Source of the DNA: Caproicibacterium lactatifermentans
GTDB lineage: Bacteria; Bacillota; Clostridia; Oscillospirales; Acutalibacteraceae
Direction of reading: 5' to 3'
Assembly (NCBI RefSeq): GCF_013315815.1
Contig: NZ_CP046051.1
Coordinates: forward strand, 124,001-188,000
DNA: 64,000 nucleotides
The notes beneath the pieces were generated by a model. That model ran no database searches and was not told where the DNA came from. It was given only the letters and a program-made list of their open reading frames with translations. Position numbers and translations under genes: made by a program. The stretch's first letter is position 1, and every line of letters starts with the position of its first letter. This document shows, piece after piece, positions 28,239 through 36,510 of this stretch.

Positions 28239-28801
28239 AACCGCTTGACAGTATGCGCCGCCGTCTGCAGCCAATGGGTGCCTATGACCTGCAGAAGGAA
28301 AACAGCTTTGCGGCGGCAAAGCTGGAGGCTTTTGCCGCCGGGCTGGATTCCGTTTATGATATGTTGAACGAAATAGAACAAGAGGCCTTTCTTGTCAGTG
28401 CACAGAGCTGGGGATTTTCCGGTGTTTGTTCCCTGCTGGGAATTGTGGACGGAGGAGATCTGCGTCGGGCAGTTGGTCTGTTTCTGTGCAGCCCAGCGGC
28501 GAAAACTTGTACACGGGCGTCTTTTCAGCGTTTGCAGCAGGCACTGGGAATTGCCGGTCCACTGTATGAATGCCCAGCGGACGAGAAAGTGATTTTTTGT
28601 CCGGAAACGCTGCCGGAAGACCGCGCGTTTGTTGTACGTGTGCTGCGCCGAATGCTGCCGGCACAGCTGCAGGGGGAACTGGACCTGAGCGGTGCAGATG
28701 CCACATGGAAGGCACTGGACAGCGGCGGTGCTTCCTGGAAGCAGCAGGATGCCAAAAACCGTACGTGGAAAACATGGGACGGGGAGAGAGTAATATTTTA
28801 G
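28235..28801 (+). CDS. Baseplate/tail protein I-like (XkdU)
   Basis: The 188-residue product starts at GTG 28235, overlapping the J stop. DUF2313-like proteins follow J in PBSX and P2 and contribute to the baseplate periphery. Here residues 20-60 (ENSFAAAKLEAFAAGLDSVYDMLNEIEQEAF) and the C-terminal RAFVVRVLRRMLPAQLQGEL segment are consistent with that. A Trp-rich tail ends it. An upstream in-frame ATG at 28136 lies inside the J gene. Confidence 0.75.
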   Translation: MKPLDSMRRRLQPMGAYDLQKENSFAAAKLEAFAAGLDSVYDMLNEIEQEAFLVSAQSWGFSGVCSLLGIVDGGDLRRAVGLFLCSPAAKTCTRASFQRLQQALGIAGPLYECPADEKVIFCPETLPEDRAFVVRVLRRMLPAQLQGELDLSGADATWKALDSGGASWKQQDAKNRTWKTWDGERVIF

Positions 28802-28871
28802 AGTGCTTTTATAAGCAGATATTAACAGATTAGTTTTTTAAGCACAGGTAAAACTAGAGGAGGAGAATAGA

Positions 28872-29315
28872 ATGCCATCCAGCAGCAAAACAGCCCACGG
28901 GCTTAATCTTTGGAGTGCGGAAGACCATCCGCAGCGAACGGATTTTGTAAGTGATAACCAAAAAATTGATGACCTTTTTTCACAGCATATCGCGGATACG
29001 GCCCTGCACAAGACGGCCAGCGACAAAACGTCGCTGACCATGGGGACCTATAAAGGAAACAACGAGGATATGCAGCTTGTTTCGCTGCCCTTTGCCCCGC
29101 AGGTGCTCTTGATTTATCCGCAGAACCAAAGTCCGATTCAGAAGGACGCGGCTGGAAATTTGGTTCTATACACGGGAGCAGTCGGCGGGTTTGTGTACGG
29201 TGACGGTGTATATCTGCAGGGCAGCGGCTTTGCCGTGCAGAACGACGATACGGACAGTGTGTATACCAAACTAAACGAGAAGGGAAAAACGTACCGCTAT
29301 ATTGCGTTCCGCTGA
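28872..29315 (+). CDS. Fibre-like terminal protein of locus A
   Basis: The 147-residue product has an N-terminal NLWSAEDHPQRTDFVSDNQKI segment, similar to the start of phage fibre proteins that attach to the baseplate. A short beta-rich C terminus follows (VGGFVYGDGVYLQGSGFAV). A receptor-binding domain of usual size is absent; typical fibres are several hundred residues. ATG 28872 follows GGAGGAG. It is the last gene before hflX; no holin, amidase or tail assembly chaperone follows. Confidence 0.6.
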   Translation: MPSSSKTAHGLNLWSAEDHPQRTDFVSDNQKIDDLFSQHIADTALHKTASDKTSLTMGTYKGNNEDMQLVSLPFAPQVLLIYPQNQSPIQKDAAGNLVLYTGAVGGFVYGDGVYLQGSGFAVQNDDTDSVYTKLNEKGKTYRYIAFR

Positions 29316-29316
29316 T

Positions 29317-29345
29317 TTGCAAATAAAGGGCGCAGGGCGTACAAT
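29317..29345 (+). promoter_or_regulatory. Promoter of hflX
   Basis: TTGCAA 29317-29322, 17-base spacer, TACAAT 29340-29345. It starts directly after the locus A stop codon. Confidence 0.65.
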
Positions 29346-29396
29346 AAAGCAAAACCTGACGAACTTTGTGAAAATGGCCAAGCGGGAGGAAACAGT

Positions 29397-30656
29397 ATGT
29401 ATGAAAATAAGCGGGAGCTGCCACGGGCCCTGCTGGTGGAGTGTGACACCGGAGAGGATGACGCAGAGTCTTCGCTGGCAGAGCTGTACGAACTGGTGCG
29501 CAGCGCGGGTGCTGTCCCTTTTGGGGCAATGACGCAGAAACGCCCGTCCGCGGACGCTGCGACCTGTGTAGGAAAAGGCATGGTGCAGCAGATTGCGGAT
29601 TTTTGCGAAAAACACCACATAGAACTGCTCATTTTTGACCGAGAGCTAACGCCTACCCAGATACGAAATCTAGAGGAAGACACAAGCGTGCGGGTAGTGG
29701 ACCGTACCATGTTGATAATGGACATTTTTGCCTGCAGTGCCCGCAGCAGAGAGGGTAAGCTGCAGGTGGAGCTTGCACAGCTGGAATACCTGCTGCCGAG
29801 GCTTTCTGGAAGAGGAACGGCACTGTCACGTTTGGGCGGCGGCATTGGTACACGAGGCCCCGGTGAAACCAAACTGGAAACCGACCGCCGTCATATCCGT
29901 GGCCGTATCCGTTCCCTGCAGGTACAGCTGGAAGAAGTGGAGAAACACCGGCAGCAGATAGAACGCCGCCGGCGAAAAGACGGTGTAGTCACAGCGGCAC
30001 TGGTGGGATATACCAACGCCGGGAAAAGCACACTGATGAATGCGCTGACAGACGCGGGTGTGCTGGCGGAGGACCGCCTTTTCGCTACGCTGGACCCAAC
30101 AGCCCGGGCGCTGCGCCTGCCAAATGGATTTTCTGTTATGCTGATAGACACCGTCGGGCTGGTGCGCCGACTGCCGCATCAGTTGGTAAAGGCGTTTCGG
30201 TCTACGCTGGAGCAGGCCGCGCAGGCGGATATCCTTTTAAACGTCTGTGATGCTTCCAGCCCAGAAGCACAGACACACCTGAAGGTGACCAGCGACCTGC
30301 TGACAGGACTGGGCTGTACAGGGAAAATGCTGCCGGTGCTTAACAAATGTGACCAAGTGCCGGGGCTGACAGGCCTGCCGCAGATAGGGCAGGGCATACG
30401 CATCAGTGCCAAAACAGGGGAGGGCATTCCGAATCTGCTGCAGGCAATACAGGATGCGCTGCCGGTACAGGTGCGCCGTGTGCAGCTGCTGCTGCCATTT
30501 TCACAGAGCGGACTTGCCGCTCGTGTGCGGGAGCAGGGAACAGTGCTGCAGGAGAAATATACATCGGAGGGACTGGCGCTGGAAGCTTTTGTCGGGCCGG
30601 CACTTTTCCCCGCGGTACAGCCATTCCTGCAAACGAACAGCATCACAAAAGCCTAA
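29397..30656 (+). CDS. hflX: GTPase HflX
   Basis: Ribosome-splitting GTPase active in heat and antibiotic stress. The N-terminal HflX domain (about 1-190) includes VGKGMVQQI and RLGGGIGTRGPGETKLETDRR. The G domain has G1 GYTNAGKS, G3 DTVGLV and G4 NKCD. The 419-residue length is normal. ATG 29397 follows GCGGGAGG. It stands alone, between locus A and a poorly coding interval. Confidence 0.95.
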   Translation: MYENKRELPRALLVECDTGEDDAESSLAELYELVRSAGAVPFGAMTQKRPSADAATCVGKGMVQQIADFCEKHHIELLIFDRELTPTQIRNLEEDTSVRVVDRTMLIMDIFACSARSREGKLQVELAQLEYLLPRLSGRGTALSRLGGGIGTRGPGETKLETDRRHIRGRIRSLQVQLEEVEKHRQQIERRRRKDGVVTAALVGYTNAGKSTLMNALTDAGVLAEDRLFATLDPTARALRLPNGFSVMLIDTVGLVRRLPHQLVKAFRSTLEQAAQADILLNVCDASSPEAQTHLKVTSDLLTGLGCTGKMLPVLNKCDQVPGLTGLPQIGQGIRISAKTGEGIPNLLQAIQDALPVQVRRVQLLLPFSQSGLAARVREQGTVLQEKYTSEGLALEAFVGPALFPAVQPFLQTNSITKA

Positions 30657-30716
30657 ACTTTAATCACTCGGTAAAAACCGTTTTTATATAAAATAGAGAT
30701 CCACTGCGGAAACGGC

Positions 30717-30926
30717 TTGTTCGCACGATATGGTGCGGTGCACGCTGATGTGGCTATTCTGTATGACCGCGAAAACCGCTGGGCGATTGATGATGCCTGT
30801 GACCCGCGGAACAACGGCACCAGGAAGGTTTGCTGCAAAAGCTGTACAAAATATTTGGAAGATGAAATAAAACAGAATCGTTCTTTTATTATACTGTGCT
30901 CAATAAACATTTGTTGCCGGTGCTGA
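30717..30926 (+). CDS. Possible small Cys-containing protein or gene remnant
   Basis: The first 50 codons use host-like codons and encode FARYGAVHADVAILYDREN, then CDPRNNG and CCKSC, which reads like real protein. The open frame continues upstream of TTG 30717 without a usual start codon or ribosome site, and the last 15 codons turn AT-rich. It may be the surviving piece of a larger gene. Low confidence. Confidence 0.25.
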   Translation: MFARYGAVHADVAILYDRENRWAIDDACDPRNNGTRKVCCKSCTKYLEDEIKQNRSFIILCSINICCRC

Positions 30927-31010
30927 TTTTCTTCCTGCTGTTTCAGAAGAACTTTATCCAAGGAATACTCAGCGGTGCCGTCAAAGGCTGAACCTTGTTT
31001 TTCCGAAAAG

Positions 31011-31051
31011 AATGCCCTCTGTACAAGCTTTATTGCTGCACAGAGGGCATT
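31011..31051. terminator. Hairpin terminator
   Basis: Twelve-base perfect arms (31011-31022 and 31040-31051). T4 follows on the plus side, so it probably terminates transcripts entering from hflX and may also serve the flavin reductase gene. Confidence 0.7.
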
Positions 31052-31109
31052 TTGCTGTCGTTCTGCGGAAAAACAGCTTTGTATACCTTTACTGTATTTT
31101 CTTGCAGAA

Positions 31110-31607
31110 TTACGGCTGCAAAGCCTTTTCAATTTCTCCAACGAACAGAATATGGTAGTCTTTGTTTGGATACCAGCGAGTATCCAAAGAGGAATCCACC
31201 AGGCCGTGCGGGTCCATTGGTTGGCGGTACAGTTTCCGGCATACCAGCGTCAGCTTTGCCTGCTGAAATACCGGTACCTTCGTGCCGGGCACCAGTGTCA
31301 GACCGGCCGCGGCGATTTTTTCGTTTTCACCGCCGGAGTGACTGCCGCAGTAGTTAAGGGCGGGGCGGTATTTTTCATCAAAGAAGCTGAGTGTCCAGTG
31401 GTCGGCCTTCTCCAAAAAGGTGAGCGTATGGCGCTGTGGGCGGATAACAATGGCGGCAACATTCTTGCCCCACATAACACCCAGTCCGCCCCAGGAGGCG
31501 GTCATGGTGCTGCACTTTTCGGGCGAACCGGCACTTACCAGCATCCAGCCCTTTCCGATTTGGTCAAATGGGGCAAACGGCAGTTTTTCTGCGGCAATTT
31601 CTTTCAT
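31110..31607 (-). CDS. Flavin reductase-like FMN-binding split-barrel protein
   Basis: The 165-residue product matches the flavin reductase-like family, which binds FMN and reduces flavins with NAD(P)H. It contains GKGWMLVSAGSPEKCSTMTASWGGLGVMWGK, the FMN-contacting loop, and FEKADHWTLSFF-like sequence (TFLEKADHWTLSFFDE). ATG 31607 follows TGGAGG; an upstream ATG at 31667 lacks one. It is a single gene converging on hflX and divergent from argG. The physiological acceptor is unknown. Confidence 0.85.
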   Translation of the reverse strand: MKEIAAEKLPFAPFDQIGKGWMLVSAGSPEKCSTMTASWGGLGVMWGKNVAAIVIRPQRHTLTFLEKADHWTLSFFDEKYRPALNYCGSHSGGENEKIAAAGLTLVPGTKVPVFQQAKLTLVCRKLYRQPMDPHGLVDSSLDTRWYPNKDYHILFVGEIEKALQP

Positions 31608-31722
31608 AGGTAAAAAACCTCCATTATGCAGTATTTGGTATCTTTTCAGTATAGCACAAATGGGCATGAAAAAAAACGAAAGCCGCCGCCTTCTGAAAAA
31701 AGACGGAAACCGAATATTTATG

Positions 31723-31802
31723 TGAATAATTCTTATTCAAAATTTATAAATATGAATAAATATGCAAAAAAGACTTGTATTTTTTCATTTTAGCGCTATA
31801 AT
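31723..31802 (+). promoter_or_regulatory. argG promoter with ARG-box-like palindrome
   Basis: TTGTAT 31775-31780, 16-base spacer, TATAAT 31797-31802. Upstream, TGAATAA-ttc-TTATTCA (31723-31739) is a perfect 7-3-7 inverted repeat, and another TGAATAA is at 31753-31759. TGAAT/ATTCA halves are typical of ArgR/AhrC boxes, though the spacing differs from the E. coli consensus. Confidence 0.6.
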
Positions 31803-31840
31803 ATTGCCAACAACAAAAAAACAAGCGGAGGCTACCTATT

Positions 31841-33082
31841 ATGGATAAAACAGCGATTAAAAAGGTTGTACTGGCATATTCCGGCGGGCTGGACACATCT
31901 ATTATCATTCCGTGGCTGAAAGAGAACTACAATAACTGTGAAGTCATTGCTGTGGCGGCCGACGTTGGCCAAGGCGCGGGCGAACTGGACGGACTGGAGC
32001 AGAAGGCAAAGGAAACCGGTGCCAGCAAGCTGTACATTGCAGACCTGAAAAAGCAGTTTGTGGAGGACTACATCTGGCAGACCGTAAAGGCAGATGCGGT
32101 TTATGAGAACAAATACCTGCTGGGCACCAGCTTTGCGCGTCCGCTGATTGCCAAACGTCTGGTCGAAATTGCCAAAGCAGAGGGCGCTGACGCCATCTGC
32201 CACGGCTGCACCGGCAAGGGCAACGACCAGGTCCGTTTTGAGCTGAGCATTAAGGCTTTTGCACCGAATATGCCGATTATTGCCCCATGGCGTGAGTGGA
32301 CGCTGAAGTCCCGTGACGAAGAGATTGATTATGCGGAGGCACACAATATTCCGCTGAAGATTACACGCAAAACCAATTACAGCAAAGATAAAAACCTCTG
32401 GCACCTTTCCCATGAGGGCCTTGACCTCGAGAACCCCGCGAATGAGCCGCAGTACAATAAACCCGGCTTCCTGGAGCTGGGTGTATCCCCGGAACAGGCA
32501 CCGGATAAACCGACTTATGTGACCATTCACTTTGAAAAGGGCGAAGCTACTGCACTGAATGGCCAGAAGATGTGCGCGGTGGACCTTTTGAGCCGGCTGA
32601 ACAAAGTGGGCGGCGAAAACGGCATTGGCATTGCCGATATTGTGGAAAACCGTTTGGTCGGCATGAAGAGCCGCGGCGTTTATGAAACCCCCGGCGGCAC
32701 CATTCTGTACCATGCACATAATAAGCTTGAAGAAATCTGCTTGGACAAAGATACCTATCACTACAAGCAGGGCATTGGCGACAAGTTCGCGGAACTGGTA
32801 TACGATGGAAAATGGTTTACTCCTCTGCGGGAAGCACTCTCTGCTTTTGTGGACAGCACCCAGCAGACCGTGACCGGCGATGTAAAACTGAAGCTGTATA
32901 AAGGCAACGTCATTGATGCGGGTGTGACCAGCCCTTACAGCCTGTACGATGAAGAGGTTGCTACATTCAGTGTAGACGAAGTTTACAACCAGAGCGATGC
33001 AAACGGCTTCATTAACCTGTTCGGTCTGCCCATTAAAGTACAGGCAGTTAAAAAAGAACAGTGGACCAAAAACAAGAAATAA
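31841..33082 (+). CDS. argG: Argininosuccinate synthase
   Basis: Joins citrulline and aspartate using ATP. The P-loop-like [15 protein letters not shown] is at the N terminus, and [16 protein letters not shown] and [13 protein letters not shown] are visible. The 413-residue length is normal. ATG 31841 follows GCGGAGG. It has its own promoter and a terminator, so it is a separate unit from argCJBDF. No argH is in the window. Confidence 0.97.
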   Translation: MDKTAIKKVVLAYSGGLDTSIIIPWLKENYNNCEVIAVAADVGQGAGELDGLEQKAKETGASKLYIADLKKQFVEDYIWQTVKADAVYENKYLLGTSFARPLIAKRLVEIAKAEGADAICHGCTGKGNDQVRFELSIKAFAPNMPIIAPWREWTLKSRDEEIDYAEAHNIPLKITRKTNYSKDKNLWHLSHEGLDLENPANEPQYNKPGFLELGVSPEQAPDKPTYVTIHFEKGEATALNGQKMCAVDLLSRLNKVGGENGIGIADIVENRLVGMKSRGVYETPGGTILYHAHNKLEEICLDKDTYHYKQGIGDKFAELVYDGKWFTPLREALSAFVDSTQQTVTGDVKLKLYKGNVIDAGVTSPYSLYDEEVATFSVDEVYNQSDANGFINLFGLPIKVQAVKKEQWTKNKK

Positions 33083-33111
33083 GCGAATTCATTTATAACA
33101 ACAGCAAAAGA

Positions 33112-33135
33112 GGCGGACACAAGTCCGCCCTTTTT
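33112..33135 (+). terminator. Terminator/attenuator between argG and argC
   Basis: GGCGGAC / GTCCGCC stem with 4-base loop and T5. Confidence 0.88.
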
Positions 33136-33163
33136 GTAATCACCGGGAAAGAGGGAATCAGCA

Positions 33164-34201
33164 ATGACTGTCAAGGCTGGCATTATTGGAGCTACCGGCT
33201 ATGCCGGTGCAGAACTGGTGCGCATTTTGTCGGGCCACCCACAGGTGCAGCTTGCCGCAGTAAGTTCGGTCAGCTTTCAGGGAAAACCGCTCAGCGCGGT
33301 TTATCCGGCTTATTATGGCCTGTGCGATATGGTCTGCGGTACACAGGAAGAGGTCGTACAGAAAAGCGACGCCGTGTTTGCGGCACTGCCGCATGGCCTT
33401 TCTCAGCCGCTGGCAAAGGAATGCCATGATGCTGGCAAAGTCTTTATTGACCTTGGCGCCGATTTCCGTCTGGAGCGGTTGGACGAGTACGAACACTGGT
33501 ACGGCGTGAAGGCGGTGTATCCGGACCTGCACGCCGAAGCAGTGTACGGCCTGCCGGAATTTTTCCGGGAGCAGATACGTGGCAAAAAGCTAATTGCCAA
33601 CCCCGGATGCTACACCACCGCGGTGCCGCTGGCACTGGTGCCTGCGCTGAAGGCTGGACTTATCAGCAACGACGGAATCATTGCTGACTGCAAATCCGGT
33701 GTAACCGGTGCGGGCCGCAAAATGACGCAGGACACACATTATCCGGAGCTGAACGAGGGAATGCATGCTTATAAGGTAGGCGGGCACCGCCATACACCCG
33801 AAATCGAACAGACACTGCGGCGTGTCTGCGGCGAAGAAGTGACCGTGACGTTTACCCCCCACCTGCTGCCGGTGAACCGCGGCATTCTGGCCACTTGCTA
33901 TGCACACTTAACACCCGGTACGACACTGGAACAACTCCAGAAAGTGTACGAGGAATTTTATAAGAATGAATTTTTCGTCCGTGTTCTGCCGCAGGGAATG
34001 CGTGCCGATATTCACCATGTGCGGTACAGCAATTTTTGTGAAATAGAGCTGCATATTGACCCGCGTACACAAATGCTGGTCGCTGTTTCTGCACTGGACA
34101 ATATGGTAAAGGGTGCTGCTGGGCAGGCAGTGCAGAACATGAATCTTTCGCTTGGCCTGCCGGAAAAAACAGGCCTGACGATGTTCCCACCGGCGTTTTA
34201 A
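33164..34201 (+). CDS. argC: N-acetyl-gamma-glutamyl-phosphate reductase
   Basis: NADPH-dependent step 3 of ornithine synthesis. The Rossmann start is AGIIGATGYAGAELVRIL. The catalytic Cys is in ANPGCYTT (near residue 148). The 345-residue length is normal. ATG 33164 follows a weak GAGGGAA site. First gene of argC-J-B-D-F. Confidence 0.97.
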   Translation: MTVKAGIIGATGYAGAELVRILSGHPQVQLAAVSSVSFQGKPLSAVYPAYYGLCDMVCGTQEEVVQKSDAVFAALPHGLSQPLAKECHDAGKVFIDLGADFRLERLDEYEHWYGVKAVYPDLHAEAVYGLPEFFREQIRGKKLIANPGCYTTAVPLALVPALKAGLISNDGIIADCKSGVTGAGRKMTQDTHYPELNEGMHAYKVGGHRHTPEIEQTLRRVCGEEVTVTFTPHLLPVNRGILATCYAHLTPGTTLEQLQKVYEEFYKNEFFVRVLPQGMRADIHHVRYSNFCEIELHIDPRTQMLVAVSALDNMVKGAAGQAVQNMNLSLGLPEKTGLTMFPPAF

Positions 34202-34252
34202 TCATACGGCGGACCGGTCATCTTTGGAAAATACCGAATGGGGGAGATACAG

Positions 34253-35533
34253 ATGAAGTGGATAGACGGCGGCGTTACCGCACCACAGGGATTCCGTGCG
34301 GCGGGCGTCTATGCGGGCATACACGCCTGCTCACAGCTTTCCGAAAAAGAATCAGCGGCTTTTATACAGAACCTGAGGGACTGTTACGGAAAACAAGGCC
34401 ATAAAAATGACCTTGCCCTGCTGTGCGCGGACGTGCCATGCACGGCGGCAGGCATTTTTACCAGCAACCTGGTGAAGGGCGCTCCCATTGCGGTCTGTAA
34501 GGAACATTTGAAAAACGGCTGGGCACAGGCAGTTGTCGCCAACAGCGCCAACGCCAACACCTGCAATGCGGATGGCTTGCAGAAAGCCGAAGCAATGGCG
34601 GAGGCTGCAGCCGCCGCACTGCATATTCCGGAAGAAGACGTGCTGGTTGCCAGCACGGGTGTTATTGGTCAGCCGCTTCCGCTTCCGCCTATCCTTGCCG
34701 GCATTCCGCGGATTGCGGAAAGACTTTCGGCGGACGGCAGCTTGGAGGCGGCAACGGCGATTATGACCACCGACCGTGTGCCGAAAAATATGGCAGTGGA
34801 GTTTTCTTTGGGTGGAAAAACCGTGCGTATCGGCGGCATTTCCAAAGGCTCCGGCATGATTCACCCCAATATGTGCACTATGCTTTGCTTTTTGACCACG
34901 GACGCGGCTGTTTCTGCGGCGGCACTGGATAAAGCGCTGCGTCTGGCGGCAAAAGACAGCTTTAATATGCTTAGTGTAGATGAGGATATGAGTACCAACG
35001 ATACCTGCCTGCTGCTGGCGGATGGTGCCGCCGGCAATGAAGAATTGACAAGTGACAGCCCGGATTTTCCGGTCTTTGTCACAGCGCTGCGGAAACTGTG
35101 CATTCAGCTGGCACGTGCGATGGCCAAAGACGGAGAAGGCGCCAAACACCTGCTGGTGTGTGAAGTGGCGGGGGCTGTCAGTGACGCGGACGCCCGCAAA
35201 GTGGCGAAGGCGATTGTTTGTTCCTCCCTTGTAAAGGCGGCTATTTTTGGTGCGGACGCCAACTGGGGGCGTGTGCTGTGCGCGGTGGGTTACTGCGGCG
35301 CAAATGTCGATGTACACAAAGTAGATGTGGACTTTTCCTCCCCGGCAGGCACCATTCCTGTCTGCCGCAGCGGGGCGGGTGTTCCGTTTGATGAAGACCG
35401 CGCCAAAGAAATTTTGCTGCAGGACGAAATTACAGTTATGGTTACGCTGCATGACGGCACGGCCACGGCAACAGCTTATGGCTGTGATCTGACTTATGAC
35501 TATGTAAAGATAAACGGTGACTACCGAACATAA
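34253..35533 (+). CDS. argJ: Glutamate N-acetyltransferase / N-acetylglutamate synthase
   Basis: Recycles the acetyl group from acetylornithine to glutamate. The precursor self-cleaves before a Thr that becomes the nucleophile. The motif here is KGSGMIHPNMCTML: Cys occupies the position normally held by Ala just before the cleavage Thr. The rest, including the C-terminal ANWGRVLCAVGY, is typical. I chose ATG 34253 for its GGGGGAG site; ATG 34238 lies upstream of that site. Length is 426 residues, slightly above the usual 400-410. Confidence 0.96.
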   Translation: MKWIDGGVTAPQGFRAAGVYAGIHACSQLSEKESAAFIQNLRDCYGKQGHKNDLALLCADVPCTAAGIFTSNLVKGAPIAVCKEHLKNGWAQAVVANSANANTCNADGLQKAEAMAEAAAAALHIPEEDVLVASTGVIGQPLPLPPILAGIPRIAERLSADGSLEAATAIMTTDRVPKNMAVEFSLGGKTVRIGGISKGSGMIHPNMCTMLCFLTTDAAVSAAALDKALRLAAKDSFNMLSVDEDMSTNDTCLLLADGAAGNEELTSDSPDFPVFVTALRKLCIQLARAMAKDGEGAKHLLVCEVAGAVSDADARKVAKAIVCSSLVKAAIFGADANWGRVLCAVGYCGANVDVHKVDVDFSSPAGTIPVCRSGAGVPFDEDRAKEILLQDEITVMVTLHDGTATATAYGCDLTYDYVKINGDYRT

Positions 35534-35587
35534 GCTTCGGTTCGGCAGTTTGGTATATTGCAAAGATAGTTCACAGGGGGGAGTACC

Positions 35588-36445
35588 GTGGAAATTTCAA
35601 ATGCAGGCCGTGCACAGGTATTGGTGCAGGCACTGCCATATATCCAAAAGCTTGCCGGAAAGACCATTGTGGTAAAATACGGTGGCAATGCAATGATTGA
35701 CCAAGCACTGAAGGATGCTGTCATGCGCGATATTGTACTGATGCAGCTGGTTGGCATTCATGTGGTACTGGTGCACGGCGGCGGGCCGGAAATTTCCACC
35801 ATGCTGCAGAAGGTCGGCAAAGAAAGCCGATTTATCGGCGGTATGCGTGTAACGGACGCCGAAACCATGGATATTGTACAGATGGTATTGGCCGGAAAAG
35901 TGAATAAGGCGCTGGTGCAGCTGCTACAGGAAAACGGCGGAAGGGCGGTCGGCCTGTGCGGACTGGACGGCGCCCTGCTGGGCGCGGAAAAACTGCAGGG
36001 GGAGGCGGACCTCGGTTATGTCGGCGAGATTACCTGTGTCAATCCAGCGGTGATTGAGGACGCCGAGAACGCCGGCTATATTCCGGTCGTTTCCACGATA
36101 GCGGGCGGTGAAAACAGCGAGGTATACAATATCAACGCTGACGTGGCGGCTGCCCGCATTGCAGCCTGCCTGCACGCGGAGAAACTGATTCTGATGACCG
36201 ATGTGCGCGGGCTTCTGCGTGACCCGTCCGATGACAGCAGCATTATTCCGGTGGTACAGGTTTCCTCTGTGCCGAAACTGCGCAAGCAGGGAATCCTTTC
36301 CGGCGGCATGGTGCCGAAAGTGGACTGCTGTGTGGAGGCGGTCCGCCGCGGCGTAAAGCGTGCACATATCATTGACGGACGTATTCCACACTCCATTTTA
36401 GTGGAACTCTTTACCGATGAAGGCATTGGTACCATGTTCTATTAA
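35588..36445 (+). CDS. argB: Acetylglutamate kinase
   Basis: Phosphorylates N-acetylglutamate. KYGGNAM near the N terminus, HGGGPEIS and the C-terminal GGMVPKVDCCVEAV are family motifs. The 285-residue length is normal. The N-terminal helix seen in arginine-inhibited hexameric kinases is present (VLVQALPYIQKL), so feedback inhibition is plausible. GTG 35588 follows AGGGGGGAG. Confidence 0.96.
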   Translation: MEISNAGRAQVLVQALPYIQKLAGKTIVVKYGGNAMIDQALKDAVMRDIVLMQLVGIHVVLVHGGGPEISTMLQKVGKESRFIGGMRVTDAETMDIVQMVLAGKVNKALVQLLQENGGRAVGLCGLDGALLGAEKLQGEADLGYVGEITCVNPAVIEDAENAGYIPVVSTIAGGENSEVYNINADVAAARIAACLHAEKLILMTDVRGLLRDPSDDSSIIPVVQVSSVPKLRKQGILSGGMVPKVDCCVEAVRRGVKRAHIIDGRIPHSILVELFTDEGIGTMFY

Positions 36446-36510
36446 AAGAAACAGAAAATTTAAATTATACAGAATGCATATTCCTATAAGTAGAAAAAGG
36501 AGGCACCATT

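Larger units (their letters stand above)
19351..29315 (+). mobile_element. Locus A: domesticated phage-like particle genes, head plus baseplate, no tail tube
   Basis: Sixteen tightly packed plus-strand genes in PBSX-like order. They encode small and large terminase, portal, protease, decoration protein, capsid, two connectors, a 33-residue protein, LysM/baseplate protein, hub, spike, gp25-like, J-like, I-like and fibre. Sheath, tube, tail chaperone, tape measure, holin, lysin, integrase, repressor and replication genes are absent. No flanking repeat was seen, and base composition looks like the neighbouring chromosome. No frame is broken and many starts overlap the previous stop, which implies selection. 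The boundaries given are the first and last genes, not proven ends. Confidence 0.75.
30657..31109. other. Interval with little coding content
   Basis: About 450 bases between hflX and the converging flavin reductase. It contains one candidate small frame (30717-30926) and a strong hairpin (31011-31051). Nothing else recognisable; frames on the minus strand have no family-like sequence or ribosome site. Confidence 0.5.

Noticed and set aside
19351..29315. Locus A as a simple tailocin or PBSX-like bacteriocin
   Set aside because: Tailocins keep sheath, tube and tape measure and drop the head; here the opposite is true.
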